Shown piece after piece: positions 54,801-64,000 of a stretch of 64,000 nucleotides of DNA; position 1 is the first letter of the stretch, and every line of letters starts with the position of its first letter. Source of the DNA: Chondrus crispus. Lineage: Eukaryota > Rhodophyta > Florideophyceae > Gigartinales > Gigartinaceae. Below the pieces are notes generated by a model. That model worked only from the letters and a program-made list of their open reading frames with translations, was not told where the DNA came from and made no database searches. The DNA lies in the NCBI RefSeq assembly GCF_000350225.1, contig NW_005178873.1, positions 268,567-332,566 on the forward strand. The letters run 5' to 3'. The position numbers were made by a program, and so were the translations under genes.

Positions 54801-56886
54801 ACTTCGTTTCTGAAATTCGATGACTCGTACATGGGCAACGACGGTTCCGAACACTTCCTCGTTGATGACCAAGGACATGAGATCCTTCATTTTGAGACGA
54901 AACGCACGTGCGCACAGATCCGGTCTGTTCTGAGGAATTTAATTGGGCAGCAGGGCTCTTGTGATCTCCGGCCAGCTAGGATTGCATGTCATGGTGAGGA
55001 AGATGTCCGGGTGGCCAATTTGGTTAGATATAGCAATGATGTCGTGCATCTGCTGCCTCATGTAGCGGTCACATCCGATGTGCGTAGAAGGGAGAATAAA
55101 CAGTCGTCCCGCACGCACGGCGTCGGCTTCATCTTCAGCACGACCGGAGTCTCCTAGGCTGTCGCGCAGTGAGGTGTAGTCGGCGGCCCGAAGTTGTGTC
55201 TGGTTGTGGCGGAGATAAGAAAGCCTTTCTGCCTCCACTTTGCAGAACTGGTCAACCAAATATTGCTGAAAGAGTCGTGCTGCGTGCAGGATCGTACTGA
55301 ACTCGCCTGCTCTTTCGAACAAATGCCATCCGCAGAACATCATCGGAGTTATCTTGGTACGTCTGCCGTCGTCCTCACTGGAGATTCGAAGCTCTGGATA
55401 CCATCCATCTCTACCATTTGGGAACAAAAGCACGTAACTGAATGGATCGTATGCACGATGACTGACTGAAATCGGATCCAACACTTCGTTCTCGTTACTG
55501 TTCAGAGTCCCTCGCCTGCGAACGACGATATCTCTTCGCCCAATCTCTCCGTCTTCATTTCCCGGGATCAATGCAACCACTTCAGAAGCTTCGGGACCAT
55601 TGTACCGGCGCACGTGCTCATGACTTGGCCTGCGGTCGGCATGGATGACCATCTGGTACGCGGCTGGAGTGTTGTTGTGAGGAGATTGAGCCCATTCTCG
55701 CATATACAGAAATGTTTGCACGTAGGGGTTGCATTCGTGCATGTGCGTTAGTTGCGTCATAAATGCCTCTTCCAGTCGTCTAGAGTTTCCAAGCCTTGTA
55801 CGCGTCTGGGTGGCGTAGTCAGTGTCGCGAATGTAAACGGAAGCAAAGGAAGGCGCCCGCCCCTCGGATGGCATCATGGGACCCATGTAATGGTACATCT
55901 CGCCCTGCATCGTCATTGTGGGGTTAAAAATTGGAAGGGCCCGGCCCTCTGTTCACCCATTTGGCGACCACGGATGCCATAGACAGCGCTGCATTGTATG
56001 CTCGAATGTTCTTACGGAATCGGCGGCACCTTGGAGTGTCATCGATGAGAAGAGAGCGCAGAAGAGCTGGAGGGTCGAGAAGAAGGGGCAATGACAGATT
56101 TCCCTTCCCGCAGCATGTGGAAAACATCGGCCTTGCCGCAGAACTGCTCACGATGCGTTCTTGGACGAAATGCAGAGCTTTGCAGTGCGAACACTCGGTA
56201 CAGATCATGCCGAGATCGCGGTACGAAGGCAAGGAGTCGGGAATTGGAGGGAAGAGCTGTCGAGAAGAACTTCGAGCCTGGCGGTCGGACCCTTGCCGCG
56301 CATTCCGAGTCGGTGTGTCTTGTGCATCCCTTGATCGTTGGGTGGAGAGACGGTCAAGGTCTCGCCGTGCTTCACGAATGGGAGTACATTCCTCTGCTCT
56401 AGCGCCTCGTGACGCAATGCGATCCCCTTCGCGCCGTGCATCTCGGAGAGGGGTTGTTTCTTCCGCTCTAGCGCCCCGTGTCGCAATGCAATCCGCTTCA
56501 CGCCGTGAATCTCGGAGGGGGGTTATTTCTTCCGCTCTAGCGCCCCGTGTTGCAATGCGATGCGCTCCGCGCCGTGAATCTCGGAGGGGAGTTGTTTCTC
56601 CCGCTCTGCGCGCCCTTGTTCTCTCCCTGCCTCGACGGAGACGCTCTTCGCGCTGCTCCAGAGTCTCTGCCGCTCTTCGTGCTGCAGTACGTTCCCTGTT
56701 GGTTTGACGACGCGCTGCAGTCTCAGATTCGGTTTGTTGAGCCCTCCGGATTCTGGCACGGTCTCGATCTCCCTCACGACGTGCTTGAGCATCAGCTTCA
56801 GTCTCTTGCGCTCTTCTTGCCCTTGCAGGCGCGTTTCTTTGCTGCCTTCTTGCTTCTGCCACGTCTTCATCCGTTGGTTCCGCCAT
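51860..56886 (-). pseudogene. Helitron B Rep-helicase (HUH nuclease plus Pif1-like helicase), broken into about five frames
   Basis: Part 1 (56886-55924) has the Arg-rich N-terminus with four to five 23-residue repeats. Part 2 (55916-54939) continues through HADRRPSHEHV and ends at IFLTMTCNPSWPEITRAL, the Rep motif 1. Part 3 (54890-54408) has LPHAHVVFFLDE, the HUH motif, and a later EQYCRKRFPKPF. The next frames give ENSWVVPHSPLLLRSF and YVCQGQDRVTMEF (Rep motif 3 region), then 54333-53794. The last part (53797-51860) is the Pif1-like helicase: Walker A APGGTGKT, Walker B LIIWDE, GDFRKILPV and QLYVALSRT. All enzymatic domains are present, but frame changes between parts make this copy inactive as read. 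Rolling-circle transposition is the family function. Confidence 0.88.
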
Positions 56887-57082
56887 TTCTGTTCTGCCCG
56901 GCGCCGCGCTAGTGAAATCCTTGTATTTACAGCTAGGGTTGACGCAAGTGTGAGAGGTCCGTTGTAGATCGCTATGAGTCGTAGCAAGCAGTCTTCAAAG
57001 GTCTAATCGCAACGTCAGCCACCTAGGTTGTCTGCGAGAGTACTTAGAAAAAGAGTAACAATAGGGCCTTTATTTTCTTGTA

Positions 57083-57727
57083 CTATCCCGTGATGGATCG
57101 GAGCTTACGCTTGTGCTTCTTGCCCACCAGATGTGGCCTGAAGTCGTGTCCAGTGGCAACCGTGCACGCACACACCTCGCAGCGGAATGTGCGGCCCGCC
57201 TGATTCACTTGAGCCACGTGCCCCTCAGTATGCGCATGCCCGTCCCACAGTACCGTGCGCGAGCAATGAAAGTTGCAGGTGTCACACGTGTATACGGGAA
57301 CACCCCGCAACACAGCAGTGACAGTTGGCAACGTGCCCGCACGCGACCGCTCGATCGCACGTGGCACACGTAGCCCACGAAACGTAGGAATGACAGGCGG
57401 AGGTAAACGTGTAAAACGTGGGACCGTTGCGCGCGGTACACGTGGGGCGGGCGCGGGGGCAATCTGGGGGACGTGGACACGTGGGGCGGGCGCGCAGGGC
57501 GGGGCTGGATGAGCTACGTTGACACGTGTCGACGCATTGGGGGACTCGGAAAGTTCAGACGGATCGGGGTAGCGGCGCGGCGCGCGGCTCGCAATTCTTC
57601 GCGTTCTTCTTGAGTAGACACTTCGCAGAAAAGACAGACACCGTATATAGTCAGTAAGCGTTCGCGTGCGCTCAAATGCCGCGAGCAGCAAGCTGGCCGG
57701 AGCAATGAGGACAGTTATTAACTTACT
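57083..57727 (-). CDS. Helitron B C2H2 zinc-finger protein; start codon split by an intron
   Basis: The coding exon (57620-57083) encodes the STQEEREEL start, VPRAPxPRVPR-like repeats (fewer than in A) and two C2H2-like fingers: CDTCNFHC...HAHTEGH and CEVCACTV...HLVGKKH. The minus-strand GTAAGT donor at 57726 and the AAG acceptor at 57621 give a 106 bp intron. Joining ...GTGA to TGTCTACT makes ATG in frame. Repeat number differs from copy A, which has an extra duplicated block (VPRAIERPRARALPA). Confidence 0.7.
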   Translation of the reverse strand, partial: SKLITVLIAPASLLLAAFERTRTLTDYIRCLSFLRSVYSRRTRRIASRAPRRYPDPSELSESPNASTRVNVAHPAPPCAPAPRVHVPQIAPAPAPRVPRATVPRFTRLPPPVIPTFRGLRVPRAIERSRAGTLPTVTAVLRGVPVYTCDTCNFHCSRTVLWDGHAHTEGHVAQVNQAGRTFRCEVCACTVATGHDFRPHLVGKKHKRKLRSITG

Positions 57728-57892
57728 CACTTCGCGTAGACGGTGTGCGCGGGGATCGGTAGCGACCGGGAAGCGGGTTGGGACTGTATTTTTATTTTTT
57801 CTGTACTGTAGTGTAGCATTCAAAATTTAAATTTGTACTGTACTGTAGTGCTACGATCGTGCCTAAAGCCACCACGTGTCCTCGTGGCCGAC

Positions 57893-59602
57893 CTGGGGGG
57901 GGGGGGAATCGGCTCATGTATGCTGCAAGAAATGGTTTCGCTGTTGGAGCAGCGGGATTGAGAACAACCTGGACAAAATTGCTGCAGACGGCAGACCAGG
58001 TTATAACAAAGGCATTCCCTCTATGGATGCTATACGCACTTATCGCACCTTAAATCGTGGCATAACATATCGCAGTGGTGACAATAAAAACATCACGCGT
58101 TTCAAAGGGGAGAACTATGACCATGTGAAGTTTTTTGTTGACGCTCTTCGCCAAGTAGATCGGCGCCACCCTGGAATTTCTGATGATCCAGACTTAATTT
58201 GGAATATGGACGAGACACATATTGACGGAGAGTTTGGTGAGAGGGAGAACAAATTTAGATCCTCGAAAACGAACTATGGGGGATTCACAGCGACACAAAA
58301 GAGCTCTGGTAAACATCTTACGGCAACGATAGTTACTTCGGCATCCGGCAAAATTGCCCCACCATTTTTCATAGCTGCAGGAAAAAACGTAATGCAGAGC
58401 TGGTTAAAGCCTGTGGACAAAAGCAGCTTCACAGGAGAGAATGGGCATGTACACTGGCTCTTGTCTCCTAGATGGATGCTGAGTGACACGGTCATCCGTT
58501 GTACCGAAAAGGGTTCCATGGATATGGAATGCTACCTGTTTTTATCCAGCACTTTAACTGCTACATTCGTAAGTTCGTACCACACGAAAAACGTGTATTG
58601 CTCTTCTTGGACGGGCATGCCTCATGAAAAGGAATAGAATGGATTGAGTTGTGTGTCAGCCTCAATATTGAAGTCATGATTCTACCGGCCAATACAACAC
58701 ACTTTCTGCAGCCGTGTGACAGACTTGTGAACAAAATATTTCGGACTACAGCTCGGCGAACCCGGGACTCATTACTCAGAATGTCCCTCGTTAATACACA
58801 CAGCATGGGTTTTAAGCTGAAGCTTGGTACCGCCGGCCATGCCTCTATTTCTAATGAGATTGTGAGAAAGTCTTTCTCTGAAATTGGGTTGTGGCCTATG
58901 GACTTTCGTTTTCTGAAAAACTTCGATAAGGGTGACAGCGTTGAGTCACGTTTAAGCTCAGGAGGAAATAGGCCCTACGATTTTCGGCCTGTTCTTAAAA
59001 CACGGCATACTGAACAAGAAAAACTCCTCGAAGTTAGAGAAATTTTGGCGTCTGGACTCCCCGCGCCTGCTGCTTTACAGAAAATGACCATGACTCTCAA
59101 AACAAGGCAAACGGTTAACAATGTCCTGAGGCGTATAAAACCAGTACCGCGAGGAAAGTCAGCCGGAAATGCGTCTCTGGCAATAGCTTTTTGTGGTAAG
59201 AGGGCTGAGTATGTCACTGCGGACGAAGTCGTGCAAATAAGGAAGGACGAAATTCGTAAGGCTGCTGACGAAGCAAAAGAAAAAGAAAATGCTAAACAAA
59301 TGCGCGCTTTAGAAAAGGCCGAATCTCAAAAGGCAAAGCATGAAGCACGACAGAAACGCGAGGAAGATCGCAGAATTCGTACTGCACAAAAGGCCGCTGA
59401 AAGATTGAGGAAGAAGCGACAAAGGGACGAGGAACATCAAGCCCGTAAAGCGCAAAAGAAGCTGAAAGATGGTCACGAATACACAGCGAATACACCAACA
59501 CTCAACATTGATTCCATGGGCGCCACTGTCGTTGTTCCAATGGCTGCGGCGTCGGCTTTATTGCGTCTATTGGACAGCATTGATCTCCTGAGTAATCCTT
59601 GA
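57893..59602 (+). pseudogene. Pogo-like DDE transposase, copy 4 (distinct family)
   Basis: After a run of G at 57896-57907 the first frame encodes a transposase N-terminal part and the first catalytic Asp in IWNMDETHIDG (about 58203), followed by GKHLTATIVTSASGK and PPFFIAAGK. Near 58560 the frame changes; the other frame has LLFLDGHAS (second Asp), an in-frame TGA directly after, then ILPANTTHFLQPCD (third Asp, about 58712) and SFSEIGLWPMDF. A Lys/Glu/Arg-rich coiled coil (about 59240-59470) and a short Ala/Leu-rich tail end at 59602. Differences from copies 1 and 2 in all motifs mark another lineage. No inverted ends were found. Confidence 0.82.
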
Positions 59603-60434
59603 CTCGAAAATTCCTGTTTCAAATAAAGCCATCTTGCTGCAATTATTGTCACGGGCAATTAGAGAAATGTTTTGAACATTGCTGGCAGTATGATTCACCA
59701 ACAATCATGAGAGGTTGTGTGGCGATCGAAAGACACCAGTGCGCGTCAGTTGAGACAGAAACAAAGAGAATGGGTGGGCTGGAAGCAGTTTTAATTTTAA
59801 TATTCATAAAATGTGTTTCAATTTGAGCCATTGGGGAAAGGTATGCCGATTTTTTATTTTCAACACCTTTATGTGCATCAAGGAGTCGATTATCGCTATA
59901 ATCTACATGGATGTGTTTACCTGTGGTGGTGGCCTTCTAGTTGCAAAACAAAAAGTGAAATCGCAGATAGCTTTGTTTAGGGAAAATGATTCACAATTTT
60001 TGTACTCATGTGAAAAGTAACGGTCCGATAGACACTACAGATACTCAGTCTTCTTAATGTGACTGGGCATTGCCTGCCACACGACTGAATGTGAAGTTAT
60101 AAAGCGTGTAAAATTATGTCAGCTCCAGCTCCGCCACAATGTTGGAGGAGAATAGCTGTCACTCGTGTACACCTGAACAGAACAGCACGCATGGAGAAGG
60201 GGGGAGACAGATGACCGACAGCCTGCATCCATGAGCAACAGTAGACCGGAGAGGCTGACACGAAATATCATGGAATGGAAGTAAAATAGAAAGAGAATAA
60301 AGTGCAGGAGCATGCGGGACCTCGGAAGATGAGGAACCGGACATCGTTGTGTTGAGAAATTCTACGTTCTAACCCCTCACGTTTAGCGCTAGCTTCCCAG
60401 GCGTCTAAAGAAAATTCTTTCCTACAGGAGCGAT
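59603..60434. other. Spacer between pogo copy 4 and the Ty3-type fossil
   Basis: No gene is seen. It may contain the 3' end of the pogo element and the 5' LTR/leader of the retroelement, but neither could be delimited by eye. Confidence 0.5.
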
Positions 60435-62619
60435 TTGGCAACCAGGCTGCTGGACTACAGCGTGAGAAGGAGAATGTCTGAAAATGATTCAACCGCCGGT
60501 CAAGGCGACAACGAGGGCGTTGTTGGCCTATTTCAACCCATTACTCATCCTGTTCTGAAGAGCGTTGACCCAGTGAGGGTGCACGCATTCATGCGGGATC
60601 GAGAAAGGTATGAGACAGAGATAGACGAAAAAAGAAGGAGGTTCCTTCTCTTTCCAAGGCTAGCTACAAGGTATCTGTGGACCCTGGATTACTGAAACGG
60701 ATGCACTTTCTCGGCAAGTTTGAGACAGTTGCAACTGGAACAGAGTACAGTAGTCTCACTGCTACAGACATACAGAAATTTGTGAAGAGCTTAGTAGAGA
60801 GAAAAGATGAGTCGTACGACGCAAACTTAATCGAGAAAGTGCTCAAGGGGCTCTGTATCCCGGCGCATATCGCCGATCCTGAAGCACGAATCTTGGAGTT
60901 TGCGAGTACTTTCTTCGAGCGGATGGAATCTATTGGTTACGATGATTTCAAGGACGACAACCCTAAAAACCCTGAAGCTACTACAGGAAAGGCTGTATCC
61001 TCGAAAGTTGAAATCAGTGATGCAGAAAGCATTAGATTATCAAGAATCGCTGCAATGCCACGTGTCTGGTTACGTAAGATTACTGCGCACTGAAGCTGCG
61101 GCTCACGATAGGTACAAAGTGGAGGTAGAAAGTGAGAGGCCCAGCTCGTCTAAAAGCTACCGAGGACCGCCGGAGAAAAGGGTTAAGGTGTACATGGATA
61201 AAGTCAAATCAAGGAAGGATAGAGGAGACTATCAGACTACAAAATCCAAGTTCCCACATTTTTCTCTCAACGAAGAATGCGCAAAGAAGGGTTTAAGGCA
61301 TCCGGTTATGAGATGCAACAATACAAAGCGTGAAAAGGCAATAGAGCTGCTCGAAAAACATAAAAGGAAGCTCGACGAAGAGAAGAAGGTAGGGCAGGTC
61401 AGCGAAAAGGCACCCGAGGGAACTGAGAAAAGTACTTTAATCAACGCCTCGTTTGCGAATGTGCTTCCCAGAGTACTGTGCTCTGACATGGGCTCGGACA
61501 TCAATCTCATGGGGCCTGACTTGCTCAAAGACTTGACGAAAACAGGAGCCAAGATGTCGGTCCGACAGTACAGTACACCTCGTAATTTTAATTTGGCGAT
61601 ACTGAAGGGACAAAATGGGGAAGACATTTATGTACGGTGCGACAAGGAAGTGATGTTGAACGTCGAACTTTTCATCAGGCATGGTTTCTACTTCGAGCTA
61701 CGAAACATGGCGTGGTACGTCGCTACAACTGAAGTTGGAGAGCCTTTGCTTGGTAGACCAGTGCTGGGGGCGCTCGGCATCAATACAAAGGAGCTTCTTG
61801 TTGCAGCCATCGATAGGATGGGGCACTCTATTGACATTGGATCGTTGGTCCCGGATGAGGTCTATCCGAAAGGAAGTGTTGCACGGCTTATGCACCAAGG
61901 TATTTTCCACAGCGACGGAGAATATGTTGCCGACCACGGCGACAGCGAGGACGATACGTGGTTAGACCTCGGCGAGGACACCGCATCGGAGATTGACGAA
62001 GCCTTGGAGAGGCTGGTGCAAGAGTCAGTCGACAATGGGATTTCGGAGAATGGGAAAGCTCTGTTACGCGCTATGCTGGACCGTTATCGTGATGTATTTC
62101 GGCTACGACTTGGAAACGACCCCCCCGCATATGTTGAACCTATGAAAATTATGCTGAAGCCGGGAGCAAAACCATTCAGAGCGAAGCCCCGGCGATATAG
62201 TGCCGAAGGCAGACAGTTCATGGATCGGTATGTACAACGCATACAAGAATACGACTTCGGAAAGATCAATACCAACAGTCAGTGGGTATCAGCACCCGTC
62301 TTGGTGAAGAAGCCACCTCCAGCCAATTTCAGATTAACGTTCGATTATAGACCAATTAACGCCGCTACGGAACCGGTCACGTGGCCAATGCCCCACATCG
62401 ACTCGGAGCTTGCAGACCTGGCAGGGAGCAACCACTTCGCGTTGATAGATTTCTCAAGCACATATTGGCAACTGCCCCTGGATGAGGGGAGCCAGAATCT
62501 GTTGAGCTTCATGAAGCCGACTACGGTCATCCAGCCGAAGCGGTTCACTCAGGGAGCTAAAAACGCCGGACCCAATTTTCAGTCGAAGGTTGAACCTTTG
62601 TTCGTGGACATACGTGTAT

Positions 62620-63094
62620 NNNNNNNNNNNNNNNNNNNNNNNNNNNNNNNNNNNNNNNNNNNNNNNNNNNNNNNNNNNNNNNNNNNNNNNNNNNNNNNNN
62701 NNNNNNNNNNNNNNNNNNNNNNNNNNNNNNNNNNNNNNNNNNNNNNNNNNNNNNNNNNNNNNNNNNNNNNNNNNNNNNNNNNNNNNNNNNNNNNNNNNNN
62801 NNNNNNNNNNNNNNNNNNNNNNNNNNNNNNNNNNNNNNNNNNNNNNNNNNNNNNNNNNNNNNNNNNNNNNNNNNNNNNNNNNNNNNNNNNNNNNNNNNNN
62901 NNNNNNNNNNNNNNNNNNNNNNNNNNNNNNNNNNNNNNNNNNNNNNNNNNNNNNNNNNNNNNNNNNNNNNNNNNNNNNNNNNNNNNNNNNNNNNNNNNNN
63001 NNNNNNNNNNNNNNNNNNNNNNNNNNNNNNNNNNNNNNNNNNNNNNNNNNNNNNNNNNNNNNNNNNNNNNNNNNNNNNNNNNNNNNNNNNNNNN
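62620..63094. other. Assembly gap (475 N)
   Basis: Run of N inside the retroelement fossil. Confidence 1.
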
Positions 63095-63277
63095 TCTTGG
63101 AATAGATGCCACGAGGAGCTGCTTAGAGATTTTCAGGACGAGCTTCGCGAAACAGTTAAACTTTCACACCGAGACACCAATAAGGCGTTATGCGTCTACA
63201 CCGACGCTTCTGATGCATTTTGGGCTGGCGTCGTGACACAGTGCCAACCCGGAGACCTGGACAAAAAAGTTGGAGAA

Positions 63278-63350
63278 CAAAAGCACGAACCCCTAGCATT
63301 TTTGGGTACCCAAAAATGCTAGGGGTTCGTGCTTTTGCTGCACGTGCAGC
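63278..63350. repeat. 60 bp perfect palindrome followed by a 14 bp palindrome
   Basis: Arms 63278-63307 and 63308-63337 are perfect reverse complements over 30 bases, centred on GGGTACCC. GCTGCACGTGCAGC follows at 63337-63350. It lies within the Ty3-type fossil. Confidence 0.95.
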
Positions 63351-64000
63351 TTTTAAGGGCGCCGAGGAGTGGTGGACGACCTTCGAGAAAGAAACATGGA
63401 AGTATGCAATATATCAGGTGTTTCAAAAGTAAGACTACTTATTCTTGTGTGAAGAAAAGACACATGTGCACACAGACCATCGGAACTTACTTTTCGTTTT
63501 TAATCCTCTTGCCCTAGACACCACACTTGGGAAGGCTTATTGTCAACAAGGTACAACGATGGGGACTATTCCTATCGCGATTTTCATGTGTAATCGAACA
63601 CATTGAAGGGACAAACAATATCATGAAAAACATCCTAACCAGATGGTGCCGGGGTTACCGAGGAAAAGGACTGGCAGTGAAGCGCGTAACACATTTGCTT
63701 TTGGAACAAAATATATTAGAGTCGCCAATGGACAAAGATTTCGAGTGGCCTACATTACCACGATCCGGAGCTGTCAGGAAAATCACAAAAACGACAGAGC
63801 CAGTAGCGCTAACAGGGATGCCGAGGATGGTTTGTGGATGATTGCAGATACAGTATGGGTGCCTGATGCGGCAGCCGAGCTACAGCTGAAAGTTTTGGTC
63901 GTGACTCATTGCGGTGCCAACGGCCATAGATCAATCGAGTCCACGGTCAGTGTACTGAAGGGCTACTGTAGTTGGACGTCTATCAAGGAAGATTGTGCTG

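Larger units (their letters stand above)
51725..57890 (-). mobile_element. Helitron B, nearly full length
   Basis: In minus-strand order it has a leader with a GGACACGTGG word (about 57870-57890), a zinc-finger gene, a complete set of Rep-helicase domains and a 3' region with the hairpin GGCGCGCGAAGCGCGC (about 51760-51775) before CTAAT at 51730-51734. A CTRRT-type 3' end after a hairpin is the Helitron rule, though the spacing here (about 25 bases) is longer than usual. The 5' end is cut or overlain by the pogo-like element that starts at about 57893. Confidence 0.8.
60435..64000 (+). mobile_element. Ty3/gypsy-type LTR retrotransposon fossil, running off the window end
   Basis: Parts in order: gag-like helical region (about 60435-61090), aspartic protease region near 61480 (LCSDMGSDINLMG), reverse transcriptase (about 62140-62619, with FALIDFSSTYWQLPL), an assembly gap, RNase H (about 63150-63430, with YTDASDAFWAGVV) and the zinc-binding start of an integrase near the window end. 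The order protease-RT-RNase H-integrase marks Ty3/gypsy. The copy is broken, with several breaks, and part is hidden by the gap. The 3' part and LTRs lie outside or could not be recognised. Age cannot be judged without the LTR pair. Confidence 0.85.

Noticed and set aside
1-64000. CRISPR array, prokaryotic operon or viral capsid gene
   Set aside because: No regular short repeat-spacer pattern, no ribosome-binding-site-led gene clusters and no capsid-like protein were found; the window is eukaryotic.

Overview
This is a eukaryotic nuclear window dominated by transposable elements. Host genes are few, short, and have no introns or one short intron. Several lines point to a red alga, probably a florideophyte with a transposon-rich genome: compact host genes with one ~150 bp GT-AG intron, mixed GC content, small pogo, Crypton, Helitron and Ty3-type elements nested in each other, and a CACTA-like transposase of a type I associate with red algal genomes. 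This is inference from the sequence; no species is proven. Two runs of N (46403-46533 and 62620-63094) show that this is a draft scaffold.

Left part (1-13 kb). A Mia40/CHCHD4-type intermembrane-space import receptor (1520-2110, +) converges on an ABCD-type half-transporter (2262-4269, -; two exons). A pogo-like transposon with perfect TA target duplications (4375-6646) ends 105 bp upstream of the transporter start codon. A non-LTR retrotransposon tail follows, itself interrupted by a 624 bp insert. Next come a small CXC-motif ORF, a PCIF1-like methyltransferase ORF, a 93 bp minisatellite and a frame-shifted RING-finger gene.

Middle left (13-25 kb). This holds a Crypton (tyrosine recombinase plus GCR1_C domain, minus strand), AT-rich intergenic DNA, a second pogo copy with TA duplications (19236-21494), a decayed piggyBac-like transposase, and a third DDE (pogo/Tc1-like) transposase cut off at 25.47 kb.

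25.5-43.2 kb: the most unusual part. An 18 bp terminal inverted repeat with related GC-rich subterminal sequence brackets about 17.7 kb. Inside are a CACTA/Plavaka-like transposase, a minus-strand series encoding an unknown N-terminal protein, a permuted (beta-order) amino-methyltransferase and a SET domain, a divergent plus-strand gene ending in a 2-oxoglutarate/Fe(II) dioxygenase domain and an acidic tail, and two further unknown proteins. The two divergent genes share an identical 36 bp core plus a TATA-like box. I read this as one giant TIR transposon carrying protein- or nucleic-acid-modifying enzymes. Most of its genes carry one or a few lesions, so this copy looks recently dead.

Right part (43-64 kb). 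A gag-bearing LTR-retroelement fossil abuts the giant element. Beyond it are a decayed M20-family amidohydrolase gene, GC-rich repeat modules, two related Helitrons on the minus strand (one truncated, one nearly full length; each with a C2H2 zinc-finger gene and a Rep-helicase gene), a fourth pogo-like transposase, and a Ty3/gypsy-type fossil that runs off the window end.
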